A DNA stretch of 64,000 bases from the NCBI GenBank assembly GCA_943788195.1, contig CALSPH010000001.1, forward strand, positions 1,251,595 through 1,315,594, read 5' to 3'. Origin of the DNA: an uncultured Bacteroidia bacterium (GTDB lineage: Bacteria > Bacteroidota > Bacteroidia > NS11-12g > UBA955). How positions within the stretch are numbered: position 1 is the stretch's first letter; each line of letters starts with the position of its first letter. Below are positions 9,112 through 18,066 of this stretch, in pieces. The notes beneath the pieces were generated by a model. It was not told the DNA's origin, ran no database searches, and saw only the letters and a program-made list of their open reading frames with translations. A program made the translations under genes and the position numbers.

Positions 9112-11214
9112 GTGAAAAGACGTTTAATATTTTTAGTACTTATTTTCCTTAGTTTTAGTAGTTATGGGCAAATTGATTTCTTGAAATCGGTTGCAAGGGA
9201 ACAGTTACGTATTGATGCAATGGATGGTAAGGCGGATAGTAATATCAACATGGGTACGATTGTGATTAACCAACGTGCCAATGGGATCTATATTGATGCT
9301 ATTGATACCTTTAGAAAAAACATTGATGCAAATTTTCCTAACGTAGGGAAACGAAATTTAGAAGTGGCCAAAACACTCAACTTTGTCAAATCGATTAACT
9401 ACGGTAATTATGAGCGACTCAGCTATTATGAACGCTGTTTTAAAATTATAAATAGTTTGTATGATGGAAGCAGTGACGAAGTCTGTTTGGCCATCTGCAA
9501 ATCATATCAAAAAGAAGCATTGATTCTCATTAAGTATCATAATTATATCTCAGATCGTAAATTTGCTGAGGACTTTTTGTTGTATGCAGGAAAAGAATAT
9601 CCGTATGAAACTTTGGGAGCTAGTTTAGGATATAAAAGGGCTCCGTATTTGGAAAATGTGGTACGACAAGTGAGTTACCAAGACCCTTATTCTACCAAAC
9701 AATATTTAGGCACGGGTAGTCCAGTGAGTAAAGTGGTAGTTAATTCACAAGACCCAGTGTTAAAAAAGATCACCGAAATTTATGGGTATCATGGCCAAAG
9801 CTCAAATAGTTTTAAGAACATAGATGCTTTACTAAGTGGACGTTTAAGCTTGGTACAATCGCAAAACATGACCAGCAAAATGACTAAATGGAATTCGGTC
9901 TACTTGGATTGGTTAATAGAAGAAAGAAGGCGACTCAATTTAAAAGGGTCACGTAGTATTGAGCGTGGAATTCACCTATTGAGTCATTTGAAAGTAGACG
10001 ATGTAAATGAATTGCATGATAACCCGAATGAAGGCGTTCGATTCAGAACAGTGGCAAGTTCCAGTCCGCAACAAATATATACCTTGATGGTATATACCCA
10101 GGAAGAAATTTATACCAGTTCGTTTCTTGGCCTGTATAAGCGAATGAAATCTAGGCTGAAGGGACAATCAGGATATCAGTTTTTAAAAACAGTAGATTTT
10201 AACCGGTTTAGGACCTTTATCAAGGAGTGTGCAGGCTTTAATACCTTAGATGATTTTTTTGGCACCATGACCTTATCCGAAAAAGACAGTTTGTTGGATT
10301 TGGTGATTGATGACTTGGATAGCAATCCGGGTGATATTGTGGCTGCGGTTGAGGTTGCAGATATTTTCGGAAGTTTAACCGATACTTTTCTTGCCAATAC
10401 CTTTCGACATAAAATATTCATGGATTATGTCAAGAAATCTGGTGAAGGGAATAGTTACGGTGAGTTTATCTATGGCATGCTCTATAAATTATGTGGTGGT
10501 GATGCGAGTCGCTTAACTCCTTTGGATAAAGTAAGTTATACCTTGCCTGATTTAACACGTTTGAGTTCTGAAGATATGTTTAGTGATGGGCAGAATATTC
10601 AGCAGCATTTATTTTTTGATGATGAAGATGGCACAGCGAGTTATCGTTCTTTCATCAACAGCTTTGCGGGTGATCCCAACTGGCGCATCGTGGATCAATA
10701 CAACTACGTCTGCATCCGTTCCAAAAAAGGATTTCCGGTGATGATATTTGCGAATAAACCTAGCAGAGAAGCGCAGGGGCAAGAGGAGTTGGCTAAACTG
10801 TTTGCTGCCATGGGTAGGTATCCCGATGTTGCCGTGCATAGAGGTCATAGTTATTATTTAGATGGCACGATTGATATATTAAATCAAAGCACCAAAGTAG
10901 CTATTTTGGGTTCGTGTGGAGGATATCATCAAGTAGCCAAAGCATTAGAGAATGCACAAGATGTTCAAATTGTCTCCACCAAACAAATTGGAACCATGTC
11001 TGTAAATGATGTGCTCATTAAAGATATGTCAGAGGTGTTGCGTAAACACGGTACCTTAGACTGGAAACCATTCTGGTTGGACTTAGAAAAGAAGTTAAAG
11101 GGAAATTCCAAGTTCTACGATTACATTCCACCGTATAAAAATTTAGGTGCCATGTTAATCAAGGCCTACCGAATGGCTTTGGAAAATGGTGAGCTCGAAG
11201 CAATCTTAAGCTAA
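9112..11214 (+). CDS. Large secreted protein of unknown function, possible clan-CD-like C-terminus
   Basis: I chose the GTG at 9112 because it gives a clean signal peptide (VKRRLIFLVLIFLSFSSYGQ), while the upstream in-frame start at 9082 lies inside the methylase gene. The mature protein is about 680 aa with no transmembrane segment and no sorting domain recognised, so it is probably periplasmic or secreted. The bulk looks alpha-helical and is not recognised. The C-terminal part carries VAVHRGHSYYL (His576, His579), then VAILGSCGGYH (Cys602), then STKQIGTMSVND. A His-Gly followed by a strand ending in a Cys resembles the dyad of clan CD peptidases (caspase, gingipain and CHAT types), but the 23-26 residue spacing is short and the assignment is inference. 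It converges on the permease gene with a 9-bp gap. Confidence 0.75.
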   Translation: MKRRLIFLVLIFLSFSSYGQIDFLKSVAREQLRIDAMDGKADSNINMGTIVINQRANGIYIDAIDTFRKNIDANFPNVGKRNLEVAKTLNFVKSINYGNYERLSYYERCFKIINSLYDGSSDEVCLAICKSYQKEALILIKYHNYISDRKFAEDFLLYAGKEYPYETLGASLGYKRAPYLENVVRQVSYQDPYSTKQYLGTGSPVSKVVVNSQDPVLKKITEIYGYHGQSSNSFKNIDALLSGRLSLVQSQNMTSKMTKWNSVYLDWLIEERRRLNLKGSRSIERGIHLLSHLKVDDVNELHDNPNEGVRFRTVASSSPQQIYTLMVYTQEEIYTSSFLGLYKRMKSRLKGQSGYQFLKTVDFNRFRTFIKECAGFNTLDDFFGTMTLSEKDSLLDLVIDDLDSNPGDIVAAVEVADIFGSLTDTFLANTFRHKIFMDYVKKSGEGNSYGEFIYGMLYKLCGGDASRLTPLDKVSYTLPDLTRLSSEDMFSDGQNIQQHLFFDDEDGTASYRSFINSFAGDPNWRIVDQYNYVCIRSKKGFPVMIFANKPSREAQGQEELAKLFAAMGRYPDVAVHRGHSYYLDGTIDILNQSTKVAILGSCGGYHQVAKALENAQDVQIVSTKQIGTMSVNDVLIKDMSEVLRKHGTLDWKPFWLDLEKKLKGNSKFYDYIPPYKNLGAMLIKAYRMALENGELEAILS

Positions 11215-11223
11215 AGCATATAA

Positions 11224-12306
11224 TTACTGCCGCTCATCAAACACATCTCTTAGCGCATTACTCAACAAATTAACACTAAGCACTAAGCTGGCAAGACAAA
11301 TGCCGGGAATCAACGCTAAATAAGCCTTGCCGAAGGTTATAAAGGTGAAATGCTCTTGGATAATCATTCCCCAACTAGGTGTGGGTGGGGCAACACCCAT
11401 TCCCAAGAAACTCAGTCCCGCTTCTAGCAGAATGGCAGATGCAAAGTTAGATGAAGCTACAATTAGAATATTACCACGCAACACCGGTAAAATGTGCTTG
11501 AATAGAATTCGAATATCGGAGAAGCCCAATATTTTGGTAGCTTGGATGTACTCTTTTTCCTTAATACTCAATACCTGTCCACGAACCAGTCTGGCAATAT
11601 CCACCCAACTCACCAATCCAATGGCCAGCATCATTTGCCATAACCCTTTCCCCAGACTCACACTGAAAGCCAGTACCAGCACAAAAGTGGGGAGGGTCCA
11701 CATCACGGAAATCACAAATTGAATCACGCGATCTACTTTGCCCCCATAATAACCCGATACCAATCCCAGTGTAATCCCTATACTCAATGCAATAATTAAG
11801 GAGAAGAAACCAACCAGTATACTGATTCGAGCCCCATGAAATATTTGGCTTTTTAAATCTCGTCCACGCTTATCACTACCCCAGGGAAAACTTCGTGTGA
11901 TGAAATGTTTATCCTTCCATGCAATGGTGTCCGCTTTATTCAGCGGGATATATAGGGTTTCTTTAGGTACACCTCGATCGAAAATTACGAGTTGGGCAGT
12001 ATCATGTTGAAATGAGTGGGCGTAGACGGGGATTTCTTCAAAATCTTTTTGTTCACCCCATAAATGGGTAGAAAACCAATTGGTCTTAGAAGAATGGATG
12101 GAATTGAAATCTTTATAAACGACTTGTTCCGTCCCCGGAGGCCGCAAAGCCAAATTACCATTGATGTTATCTGCCAGAGGACTTTTGTCTGGAGAAAGAA
12201 TCACCGCAAAAAGCGCTACCAGAATCCAAACTACAATAATGACTAATGCAATTGGACCGGTTACGGTTTTCAAGAATTTTTTAAAGGTGCTCTGCCCATT
12301 CATCAT
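11224..12306 (-). CDS. ABC transporter permease, DppC/OppC type
   Basis: A 360-aa inner-membrane permease of the peptide/nickel uptake class. It has one transmembrane helix near residues 16-38 and an extra-cytoplasmic insert of roughly 110 residues, then the core of five helices. The EAA-type loop reads ATKILGFSDIRILFKHILPVLRG, and the family hallmark GLSFLGMGVAPPTPSWG follows. FPWGSDKRGRDLKSQIFHGARISILVG is the usual entry to the core domain. I place the start at ATG 12306, which overlaps the upstream stop as TAATG; a second ATG is at 12303. No partner permease, ATPase or binding protein lies in the window, so the substrate is unknown. It is the distal gene of the polysaccharide operon. Confidence 0.88.
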   Translation of the reverse strand: MMNGQSTFKKFLKTVTGPIALVIIVVWILVALFAVILSPDKSPLADNINGNLALRPPGTEQVVYKDFNSIHSSKTNWFSTHLWGEQKDFEEIPVYAHSFQHDTAQLVIFDRGVPKETLYIPLNKADTIAWKDKHFITRSFPWGSDKRGRDLKSQIFHGARISILVGFFSLIIALSIGITLGLVSGYYGGKVDRVIQFVISVMWTLPTFVLVLAFSVSLGKGLWQMMLAIGLVSWVDIARLVRGQVLSIKEKEYIQATKILGFSDIRILFKHILPVLRGNILIVASSNFASAILLEAGLSFLGMGVAPPTPSWGMIIQEHFTFITFGKAYLALIPGICLASLVLSVNLLSNALRDVFDERQ

Positions 12307-13751
12307 TAGCCTTTTGCCGCTTGGATTGCCTTTTTTGTTTTTATAGAAAGTGCAGTGATCACTGCCAAAAAAGACCACATGGGCACTGCAATTTTATCAA
12401 ATTCGGAGTAATTATTCAGGAAAGCATGAATAAAATATGTGAGAAGGCCCAATAAAGCAATCATTGCTAAAATGCGATCTTTGGGAATTGGACTATAGTA
12501 ATAGATATGCATGCCATAAAATATTGCGGCCCCAATCATGAATAGCCAAGCAAGCAATCCAACAACACCCATTTCACTTAAAGCAGCAAAATACTCGCTA
12601 TGCACATTGCCCAAATCTCCAGTAAAGGTAGATATGATGGTTAATTCTGAGGTCTTTTGATACGATCCATAGAGCTGCGTATAAGTTCCAGGTCCAAAAC
12701 CTACGATGGGACGTTCTTTAAACATTTCTATGGCGCATGACCAGCGATTGACACGTTCCATATTACTTGGATCGGTACTAATATTAGAAATGCTTTTCAC
12801 ATGCACTTCGATATCATCGTCACTGCCTTTGGTGTTTCCTTCCATAGCAAAACTATATTGTTCCCAATTGCTATATACATAGAAACCGCCAATCAATACT
12901 ACGGCCAGTAGATATGAAAACCGAATTCGGAATTTCATGATACCCAAAAAGCCAAGGGCGCCAACTAAACTTACCCAAGCAGCGCGCGTGAAAGAAAATA
13001 CCAGCCCCATAAAAATAAAGAAGAACATAAAAAGGACCAAGATGCGAACCCATCGTGTTAATCCCAATGTGTGCCCATTTAAGATGAAGAATAAGGCCAC
13101 AGGAAAAAGAAAGGCTACTGCAGCAGCATAAATCCCATGATCCATGAAAAACGGTTGGGAGATGAAGTATGAATGTGTGCGCACAAATCCTTCACCCGCA
13201 TGCCGTATGTTGGTATATAAAACAAGGATTGTAGTACTTACTAATAACACCCAAAACAAACGCATGATCATTTTTGGGTTCTTAAATAAATGCCCTGCGA
13301 GGAAATAAAACGTCAACACATACATGAAACGAATAATCCAAAACTTGATTGAATTGGTGGGAATTTCACTAAAATAAACGGATACCAGCATCCATATCAA
13401 TCCAGCTAATATGGCTATGCTCAAGGGATGGAAGATAAAGGCTTTGTCAAAGGTATAGCCTGCCATAAGCTTAGCCACCGTAAAAATCATTAGAATGGCA
13501 ATCAAGGGTTCGGTAGGTAAGGAACCTCCAATGCCTCCTGCAATATCCGTTAATGGAATAGATAAAGGAACCAAGAAAGCAATGAGCAGGATGTATAAAT
13601 CGGTTCTTACTACGAGAAGAAAAAGAATGAATAAGGCAATTGGGATGACTGGAGAAACATACCAACCCAGAAAGCTTAAAGCAAGGGATATGATTAGTCC
13701 TAGAGTACCAAAACCATAAATAATTTTCTTAGATGAAGCAAGGTTGGACAT
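12306..13751 (-). CDS. O-antigen ligase/polymerase-like membrane protein
   Basis: A polytopic inner-membrane protein of 481 aa with about a dozen hydrophobic helices. The large extracytoplasmic loop carries the Wzy_C-type signature NRWSCAIEMFKERPIVGFGPGTY followed by NVHSEYFAALSEMGVVG; the Arg and His of this loop are the functionally important positions in WaaL/Wzy proteins. The start is taken at ATG 13751 because the open frame upstream overlaps the wzz-like gene. The gap to that stop is 5 bp. With the chain-length regulator it would polymerise or ligate surface glycan. Ligase versus polymerase cannot be separated by sequence reading alone. Confidence 0.85.
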   Translation of the reverse strand: MSNLASSKKIIYGFGTLGLIISLALSFLGWYVSPVIPIALFILFLLVVRTDLYILLIAFLVPLSIPLTDIAGGIGGSLPTEPLIAILMIFTVAKLMAGYTFDKAFIFHPLSIAILAGLIWMLVSVYFSEIPTNSIKFWIIRFMYVLTFYFLAGHLFKNPKMIMRLFWVLLVSTTILVLYTNIRHAGEGFVRTHSYFISQPFFMDHGIYAAAVAFLFPVALFFILNGHTLGLTRWVRILVLFMFFFIFMGLVFSFTRAAWVSLVGALGFLGIMKFRIRFSYLLAVVLIGGFYVYSNWEQYSFAMEGNTKGSDDDIEVHVKSISNISTDPSNMERVNRWSCAIEMFKERPIVGFGPGTYTQLYGSYQKTSELTIISTFTGDLGNVHSEYFAALSEMGVVGLLAWLFMIGAAIFYGMHIYYYSPIPKDRILAMIALLGLLTYFIHAFLNNYSEFDKIAVPMWSFLAVITALSIKTKKAIQAAKG

Positions 13752-13756
13752 ACCAA

Positions 13757-14767
13757 CTATGGCTTTTTGTATTTTGTAAAAATGTAAAGTGCCAAAGAAG
13801 CAAAAAGCATTGTGGTAATGAGTGTGGTAGCTACAATCAACCATCGCACTGGATAAGACTTCTTTTCCGGAACATCCGCAGTGCTCACTACGAACAAGTT
13901 CTGAAGCTTCTCTCTCACATCAATTTCTGCTTTTTCATATTTCAAGCGTAAATCAGATAGTTTAGTTTCTTCCAATTCCAGTTGTTCTTTCAATGAGACC
14001 GAGTTGCCTCCAAATTCTACTAAGGTTTTTTGTTGTTCAATCAAATCAGCTACTTTGCTCATTTTTCCTGCTGAACGAGCTTTGTAGATTTCTTCAGCCA
14101 ATGCACGCGATTGCTCTTCATAGTTGGTGACTCCTTTTTCTCCCAACTTACGCATGCCTTGTCTGATGCCCTCCACTTGAGCTTCCTTGGCGTCCAAAGA
14201 ACGTTTCACAATCGCTAGGGCGGGTATGGCTACCTCCGATTGAATCTCATTTTTAATGGTATCATAAAGATTTAGAATGCCATTGGCTATATTTTGAGCC
14301 ATGATCGGATCATGGTCCAACACTTCAATTTTTATAGATAGATATCGTGTTCTTGCGAACTTGATGTTGGAATTTATTTTCTTTCCTAAGTCCGTATTGG
14401 GGGTGCTTGATTTTTTAATATTGTAATGTTTCTTCAATTCGAAGTTACGAATTAACCTTCCTTGTAGTTTGGATGATTGCAATATCTGAAGTGCCTTTTC
14501 TGCCTCTTCTTCCTCACCAAATTCTAAGGGGTCATTTGCTCTTGCATTTATTTCGGTAAGCAAGGCATTGGAAATAGAGTTGTTGGTTGTGGGGTAAAAT
14601 ACAGCGGTAGATTTAAATTTTGGTTTGATGAAAAAGGGAGCAGAAAAAATAGATGCAACCACAATGGCGATTAAGCCAAGGATGATTAATTTCATCTTAT
14701 GTTTCCACAGAATCTCAATAAACTCAATGAAGTTAAAATCAAAGCTTTTGATTTCCTTATCTGACAT
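13757..14767 (-). CDS. Wzz-type chain-length determinant protein
   Basis: A 336-aa polysaccharide co-polymerase without a kinase domain. It has an N-terminal transmembrane helix (about 27-50), an extracytoplasmic middle that is rich in Glu/Lys and likely coiled coil (about 160-290), and a C-terminal helix near 308-330 preceded by a Pro-containing segment (STADVPEKKSYPVRW), the standard PCP layout. It is the first gene of the operon with the O-antigen ligase-like gene and the permease. A TATCTTTG promoter box lies upstream at 14787-14794. It should set modal length of surface polysaccharide with its downstream neighbour. Confidence 0.88.
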   Translation of the reverse strand: MSDKEIKSFDFNFIEFIEILWKHKMKLIILGLIAIVVASIFSAPFFIKPKFKSTAVFYPTTNNSISNALLTEINARANDPLEFGEEEEAEKALQILQSSKLQGRLIRNFELKKHYNIKKSSTPNTDLGKKINSNIKFARTRYLSIKIEVLDHDPIMAQNIANGILNLYDTIKNEIQSEVAIPALAIVKRSLDAKEAQVEGIRQGMRKLGEKGVTNYEEQSRALAEEIYKARSAGKMSKVADLIEQQKTLVEFGGNSVSLKEQLELEETKLSDLRLKYEKAEIDVREKLQNLFVVSTADVPEKKSYPVRWLIVATTLITTMLFASLALYIFTKYKKP

Positions 14768-14786
14768 AGTTTCAAGTAGTTTGTGG

Positions 14787-14794
14787 CAAAGATA
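14787..14794 (-). promoter_or_regulatory. TAnnTTTG box for the wzz operon
   Basis: The minus strand reads TATCTTTG 20 bp before the wzz start codon, which fits the Bacteroidota -7 consensus TAnnTTTG. No clear -33 TTG is found at 19-21 bp spacing, so this rests on one box. Confidence 0.45.
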
Positions 14795-14888
14795 GGTTCA
14801 AAAAGGGTTTTTTATAACATAATAATTAGCTACCTAAATGCGTTTTAGATTGTTATTTATTCTTTTCTTTGCAGCAATTAGAAATCGG

Positions 14889-15239
14889 ATGACAAATACA
14901 ACAGTTTCATTAAAAGAGGTGAAGTTTTATGCAATGCATGGTTACTATCCTGAAGAAAAGAAAATGGGAAACCAATTTCTCGTAAATCTGGATTGCACCT
15001 TTGAGCAGATTGATGAGCGTTTTGTGAACTATGAGCATCTTTTTAAAGTGGTTAAGGAGGTGTTTTTGAAACAGGAACCGGTTGATTTTATGGAGACTTT
15101 GGTTCAGCAAATTATTGATCAAGTGAAAGTGGAGTATACGTTTTTAAACCAGATTAAGTGTGAAATTACAAAACAAGCACCCCCAATAGCTAAATTCGAT
15201 GGCTTGGGTACAAGTGTATCAAGTATATGGCAAAAATAA
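14889..15239 (+). CDS. folB: Dihydroneopterin aldolase
   Basis: FolB cleaves 7,8-dihydroneopterin to 6-hydroxymethyl-dihydropterin in folate synthesis. The start is set at ATG 14889 (MTNTTVSLKEVKFYAMHGYY), giving 116 aa, the family length. An upstream ATG at 14838 would add a short hydrophobic extension not typical of this cytoplasmic enzyme. The conserved HGYYPEEKKMGNQF segment supplies the catalytic Glu, and the C-terminal EITKQAPPI segment contains the conserved Lys. It overlaps the next gene by 13 bp, implying co-translation with the hydrolase. Confidence 0.9.
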   Translation: MTNTTVSLKEVKFYAMHGYYPEEKKMGNQFLVNLDCTFEQIDERFVNYEHLFKVVKEVFLKQEPVDFMETLVQQIIDQVKVEYTFLNQIKCEITKQAPPIAKFDGLGTSVSSIWQK

Positions 15240-16075
15240 ATAAAGAAGAGCACCTTATCGAAGGGTTTGAAGGAGGAGAAATCCTTTTGGATATATCGTA
15301 TCAGGATTTAAAAAGTGGAACTCAGCCGCTTGCTATTTTTGTGCATGGATTTAAAGGGTTTAAGGATTGGGGCGCATTCAATGCGGTTTCTCAACAGATG
15401 GCTGCCCGCGGTTTGGCATGGTGTAAGTTTAATTTTAGTAGAAATGGAACAACCCCGGATAAACCAACTGAATTTGCCGATCCAGAAGCGTTTGGTAACA
15501 ACAATTACGGTATAGAGCTCACTGAAATTGGATTAGTATTGGATTGGGTTGAATCTCAATCTGAACATTTTCATTTGAATAAAAATGAGATCTATCTGGT
15601 AGGGCATAGTAGAGGAGCAACCATGGCAATCATAAAAACGGTGGAGGATGAACGGGTAAAGAAAACAGTAGCTTGGGCACCTTTCTTTGACATGAAATCT
15701 CGATTCAGAAAAGAAACCATAGAAAAATGGGAGCAAGATGGCGTTTGGTGGGTGGATAATAAACGCACCGGTCAGAAATTGCCTTTATACCCTCAATTTT
15801 TCAAGGATTATGCCATTCAGTCGCATCGTTTTGATATGGCCGAAGTTTCTGCAAACTATGAAAAACCACTCCTGCTATTACATGCTAAAGACGATTTAGC
15901 CGTTGATGCGGCAGAATCTGGAATGTTCTATGATCACATTGCCCATTCCATTCGAATAGAATTGGAATCAGGGGGGCATACGTTTGGAGTCTCACATCCA
16001 TTTGATGATGACAAACCGCTGCCAGAAGCACTCGATCAGGTGGTTGATGACACCTTTGAGTTTCTGATTGACTAA
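15227..16075 (+). CDS. Alpha/beta hydrolase (dienelactone hydrolase-like)
   Basis: A 282-aa cytoplasmic alpha/beta-fold hydrolase. The oxyanion-region HGFKGFKDWG is at 40-49, the nucleophile elbow GHSRGA places Ser128, HAKDDLAV supplies the acid and GGHTFG the catalytic His. This completes a Ser-Asp-His triad in the right order. The insertion WAPFFDMKSRFRKETIEKW forms a cap-like segment. The substrate is unknown; ester or peptide hydrolysis is possible. The start lies inside the end of folB (13-bp overlap), so the two genes are expressed together, although no folate role for the hydrolase is implied. Confidence 0.85.
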   Translation: MAKINKEEHLIEGFEGGEILLDISYQDLKSGTQPLAIFVHGFKGFKDWGAFNAVSQQMAARGLAWCKFNFSRNGTTPDKPTEFADPEAFGNNNYGIELTEIGLVLDWVESQSEHFHLNKNEIYLVGHSRGATMAIIKTVEDERVKKTVAWAPFFDMKSRFRKETIEKWEQDGVWWVDNKRTGQKLPLYPQFFKDYAIQSHRFDMAEVSANYEKPLLLLHAKDDLAVDAAESGMFYDHIAHSIRIELESGGHTFGVSHPFDDDKPLPEALDQVVDDTFEFLID

Positions 16076-16103
16076 GAAAATTGAAAATTTAAAACCACCT
16101 AGT

Positions 16104-16124
16104 CTTCGACTCCGCTGAGACTGA
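16104..16124. repeat. Short TTCGACTCCGCTGAG repeat, copy 5
   Basis: CTTCGACTCCGCTGAGACTGAC matches the half-unit at 5780 and lies in the gap between the convergent hydrolase and hutI genes. Confidence 0.6.
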
Positions 16125-16249
16125 CGGTTCTTATTCTTTTTGGATTCAGGGAACTAAATCTTTTCACTGCAGGAACAGGCAAAATGCAAGAAGTAAAGGA
16201 AATAAGGATTGAAAAGATTGAATGAGGTTTCATTTTCAATTATACATTA

Positions 16250-17482
16250 TTAATTAGAAACAAACTCCCCATCCACCATCACTTTCTCGGCATGATTTTC
16301 TCCGAAACTATAGGGGTAATAAGAGATATTATCCTGGGCAGCGGTAAAAATTAGATTCGCTTTCTTGCCTTTAGTTATGCTGCCCATTTCTTTTTCTAGT
16401 TCTAGGGCTGCAGCCGCATTAATCGTAAGCGCGTTAAAGGCTTGTTCAGGAGTAATACGCATTTGTGTGCAGGCTAAACTCCAGCATGTCCATAGGTTGC
16501 CACTAGGAGCAGACCCAGGGTTAAAGTCACTGGCAATTACAAGCGGTAACCCAGCATTGATGATAGCCTTGGCAGGTGCATATTGCATCTTTAGGTAGAA
16601 TGAGCAATTGGGTAGAACGACTGGAAATGTGCTGGATCGTTGAAGCCCCATAATCTCGTTTTGATTCAAAAACTCCAAGTGATCTACACTCAATATATTG
16701 TTTTCTGCTGCAACCAAAGCTCCACCCGAATGGCCCAATTGATTTCCATGAATTTTTGCCTTTAATCCATGCTTTTTACCAGCATCAATTATGGTTTGAG
16801 CATCACTGGCCGTAAAGAATCCATTCTCACAAAACACATCGATATAATCAGCCAATTGGGCCGCCTGTGGGAAGGTTTTTTCTAACATATGCTTCACATA
16901 ATCGCTGTATCCGCCTTCAAAACTTTTCGGTTTAGCATGTGCTGCTAAAAAGGTTCGTTTTACTGGAATGTGCAACGCCTCTTTAAGTCGATTGATCACA
17001 CGCAGAATTTTCAATTCATTTTCTGGATCCAAGCCATATCCGCTTTTGATTTCAATTGCACCCGTTCCCAATTGGATTAAATCTTGTGCTCTTTTATATG
17101 CACTTTCAAATAAGCTATATTCATCATATTGAGCTATTTTTTTAGCTGAATTTAAAATACCACCTCCTGAAGCGGCAATTTCTGCATACGTTTTACCCTC
17201 AATTTTCATTTCAAATTCATTCTCGCGGGTTTCCGCAAAAACCAGGTGGGTATGCGAATCAATAAAAGAAGGTAGGATGTTAAATTGCTTTCCACTTATT
17301 CTTGGGGCATTGGATTCTGGAAGGTCTTCCATTTTGCCAAAATCTACGATTCGATCATTTTCCAAAAGCAGGTAGGCGTTTGAAATGGTATTTACCTTAC
17401 TCATTTCATCACCTTTCAAGGAAGACGTATCAGGGGGGAGTATACCAAAGAGTCGATTGATATTAACTATCAGTTTTTGCAT
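16250..17482 (-). CDS. hutI: Imidazolonepropionase
   Basis: HutI hydrolyses 4-imidazolone-5-propionate to N-formimidoyl-glutamate in histidine breakdown. The protein has 410 aa, the normal size for this amidohydrolase. The metal-binding HxH occurs in DSHTHLVF (His77, His79), followed by the family-specific GKTYAEIAASGGGI. HGNQLGHSGG supplies further metal and substrate residues, and the catalytic Asp is in ASDFNPGS. The other hut genes are not in the window, so it is either isolated or part of a scattered pathway. It diverges from the gamma-carbonic anhydrase gene with 17 bp between starts. Confidence 0.95.
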   Translation of the reverse strand: MQKLIVNINRLFGILPPDTSSLKGDEMSKVNTISNAYLLLENDRIVDFGKMEDLPESNAPRISGKQFNILPSFIDSHTHLVFAETRENEFEMKIEGKTYAEIAASGGGILNSAKKIAQYDEYSLFESAYKRAQDLIQLGTGAIEIKSGYGLDPENELKILRVINRLKEALHIPVKRTFLAAHAKPKSFEGGYSDYVKHMLEKTFPQAAQLADYIDVFCENGFFTASDAQTIIDAGKKHGLKAKIHGNQLGHSGGALVAAENNILSVDHLEFLNQNEIMGLQRSSTFPVVLPNCSFYLKMQYAPAKAIINAGLPLVIASDFNPGSAPSGNLWTCWSLACTQMRITPEQAFNALTINAAAALELEKEMGSITKGKKANLIFTAAQDNISYYPYSFGENHAEKVMVDGEFVSN

Positions 17483-17499
17483 ATTATTGCTATAAAATT

Positions 17500-18009
17500 A
17501 TGTCAATATTAGAACATCAACCGCAAATCGCCAAAAATGTATTTATTGCTCCAAATGCCACCGTCATTGGCAATGTGATCTTGGCTCCAGGAAGCAGTGT
17601 TTGGTATGGTGCTGTTTTGCGGGGAGATAATGACTTGATATCCATAGGCGAGAACTCGAATATTCAAGATCTCAGCGTGGTACATGTGGATCCAAATAAA
17701 CCAGTTTCTATTGGTAAAGGATGTACCATTGGTCATCGAGCGATAGTGCATGGTGCAACGATAGGTGATAATGTGCTTATTGGAATGGGTGCAATTGTTA
17801 TGAATAATGTAGTGATTGGAGAGAATTGTATTGTGGGTGCAGGCGCACTGATTACGGAAAATAAAGTGATACCACCAAACTCTTTGGTGCTGGGTTCACC
17901 TGCAAAAGTGGTTAAATCATTGAGTAGTGAACAGGTTAATTCAATTCGAGAAAATGCCCGAGTTTATGTGGAAAATGCCAAAAGGTTTGCAGCTTTTTTG
18001 ACAAAGTAA
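17500..18009 (+). CDS. Gamma-class carbonic anhydrase-like protein
   Basis: A 169-aa left-handed beta-helix protein with hexapeptide repeats (IGNVIL, IGDNVL, IGENCI and similar) and a C-terminal helix, as in the PaaY/YrdA/CaiE group. The three zinc-binding histidines fall at the expected places: His62 in VVHVD, and His79 and His84 in GHRAIVHG. Members bind metal and may hydrate CO2, but many show low activity, so the exact function is open. The start ATG 17500 is 17 bp from the divergent hutI start. Confidence 0.87.
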   Translation: MSILEHQPQIAKNVFIAPNATVIGNVILAPGSSVWYGAVLRGDNDLISIGENSNIQDLSVVHVDPNKPVSIGKGCTIGHRAIVHGATIGDNVLIGMGAIVMNNVVIGENCIVGAGALITENKVIPPNSLVLGSPAKVVKSLSSEQVNSIRENARVYVENAKRFAAFLTK

Positions 18010-18039
18010 ATGCACCTATTTACCATTTTTTTTCTTCAT

Positions 18040-18056
18040 ATTTGTTGTCAACAAAT
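18040..18056. promoter_or_regulatory. Perfect 8-bp palindrome upstream of T9SS gene
   Basis: ATTTGTTG-T-CAACAAAT is a perfect inverted repeat ending 10 bp before the ATG of the downstream gene. It could be an operator or a 5'-UTR hairpin. It has no T-run, so a terminator for the upstream gene is unlikely. Confidence 0.35.
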
Positions 18057-18066
18057 AATAATTTAG

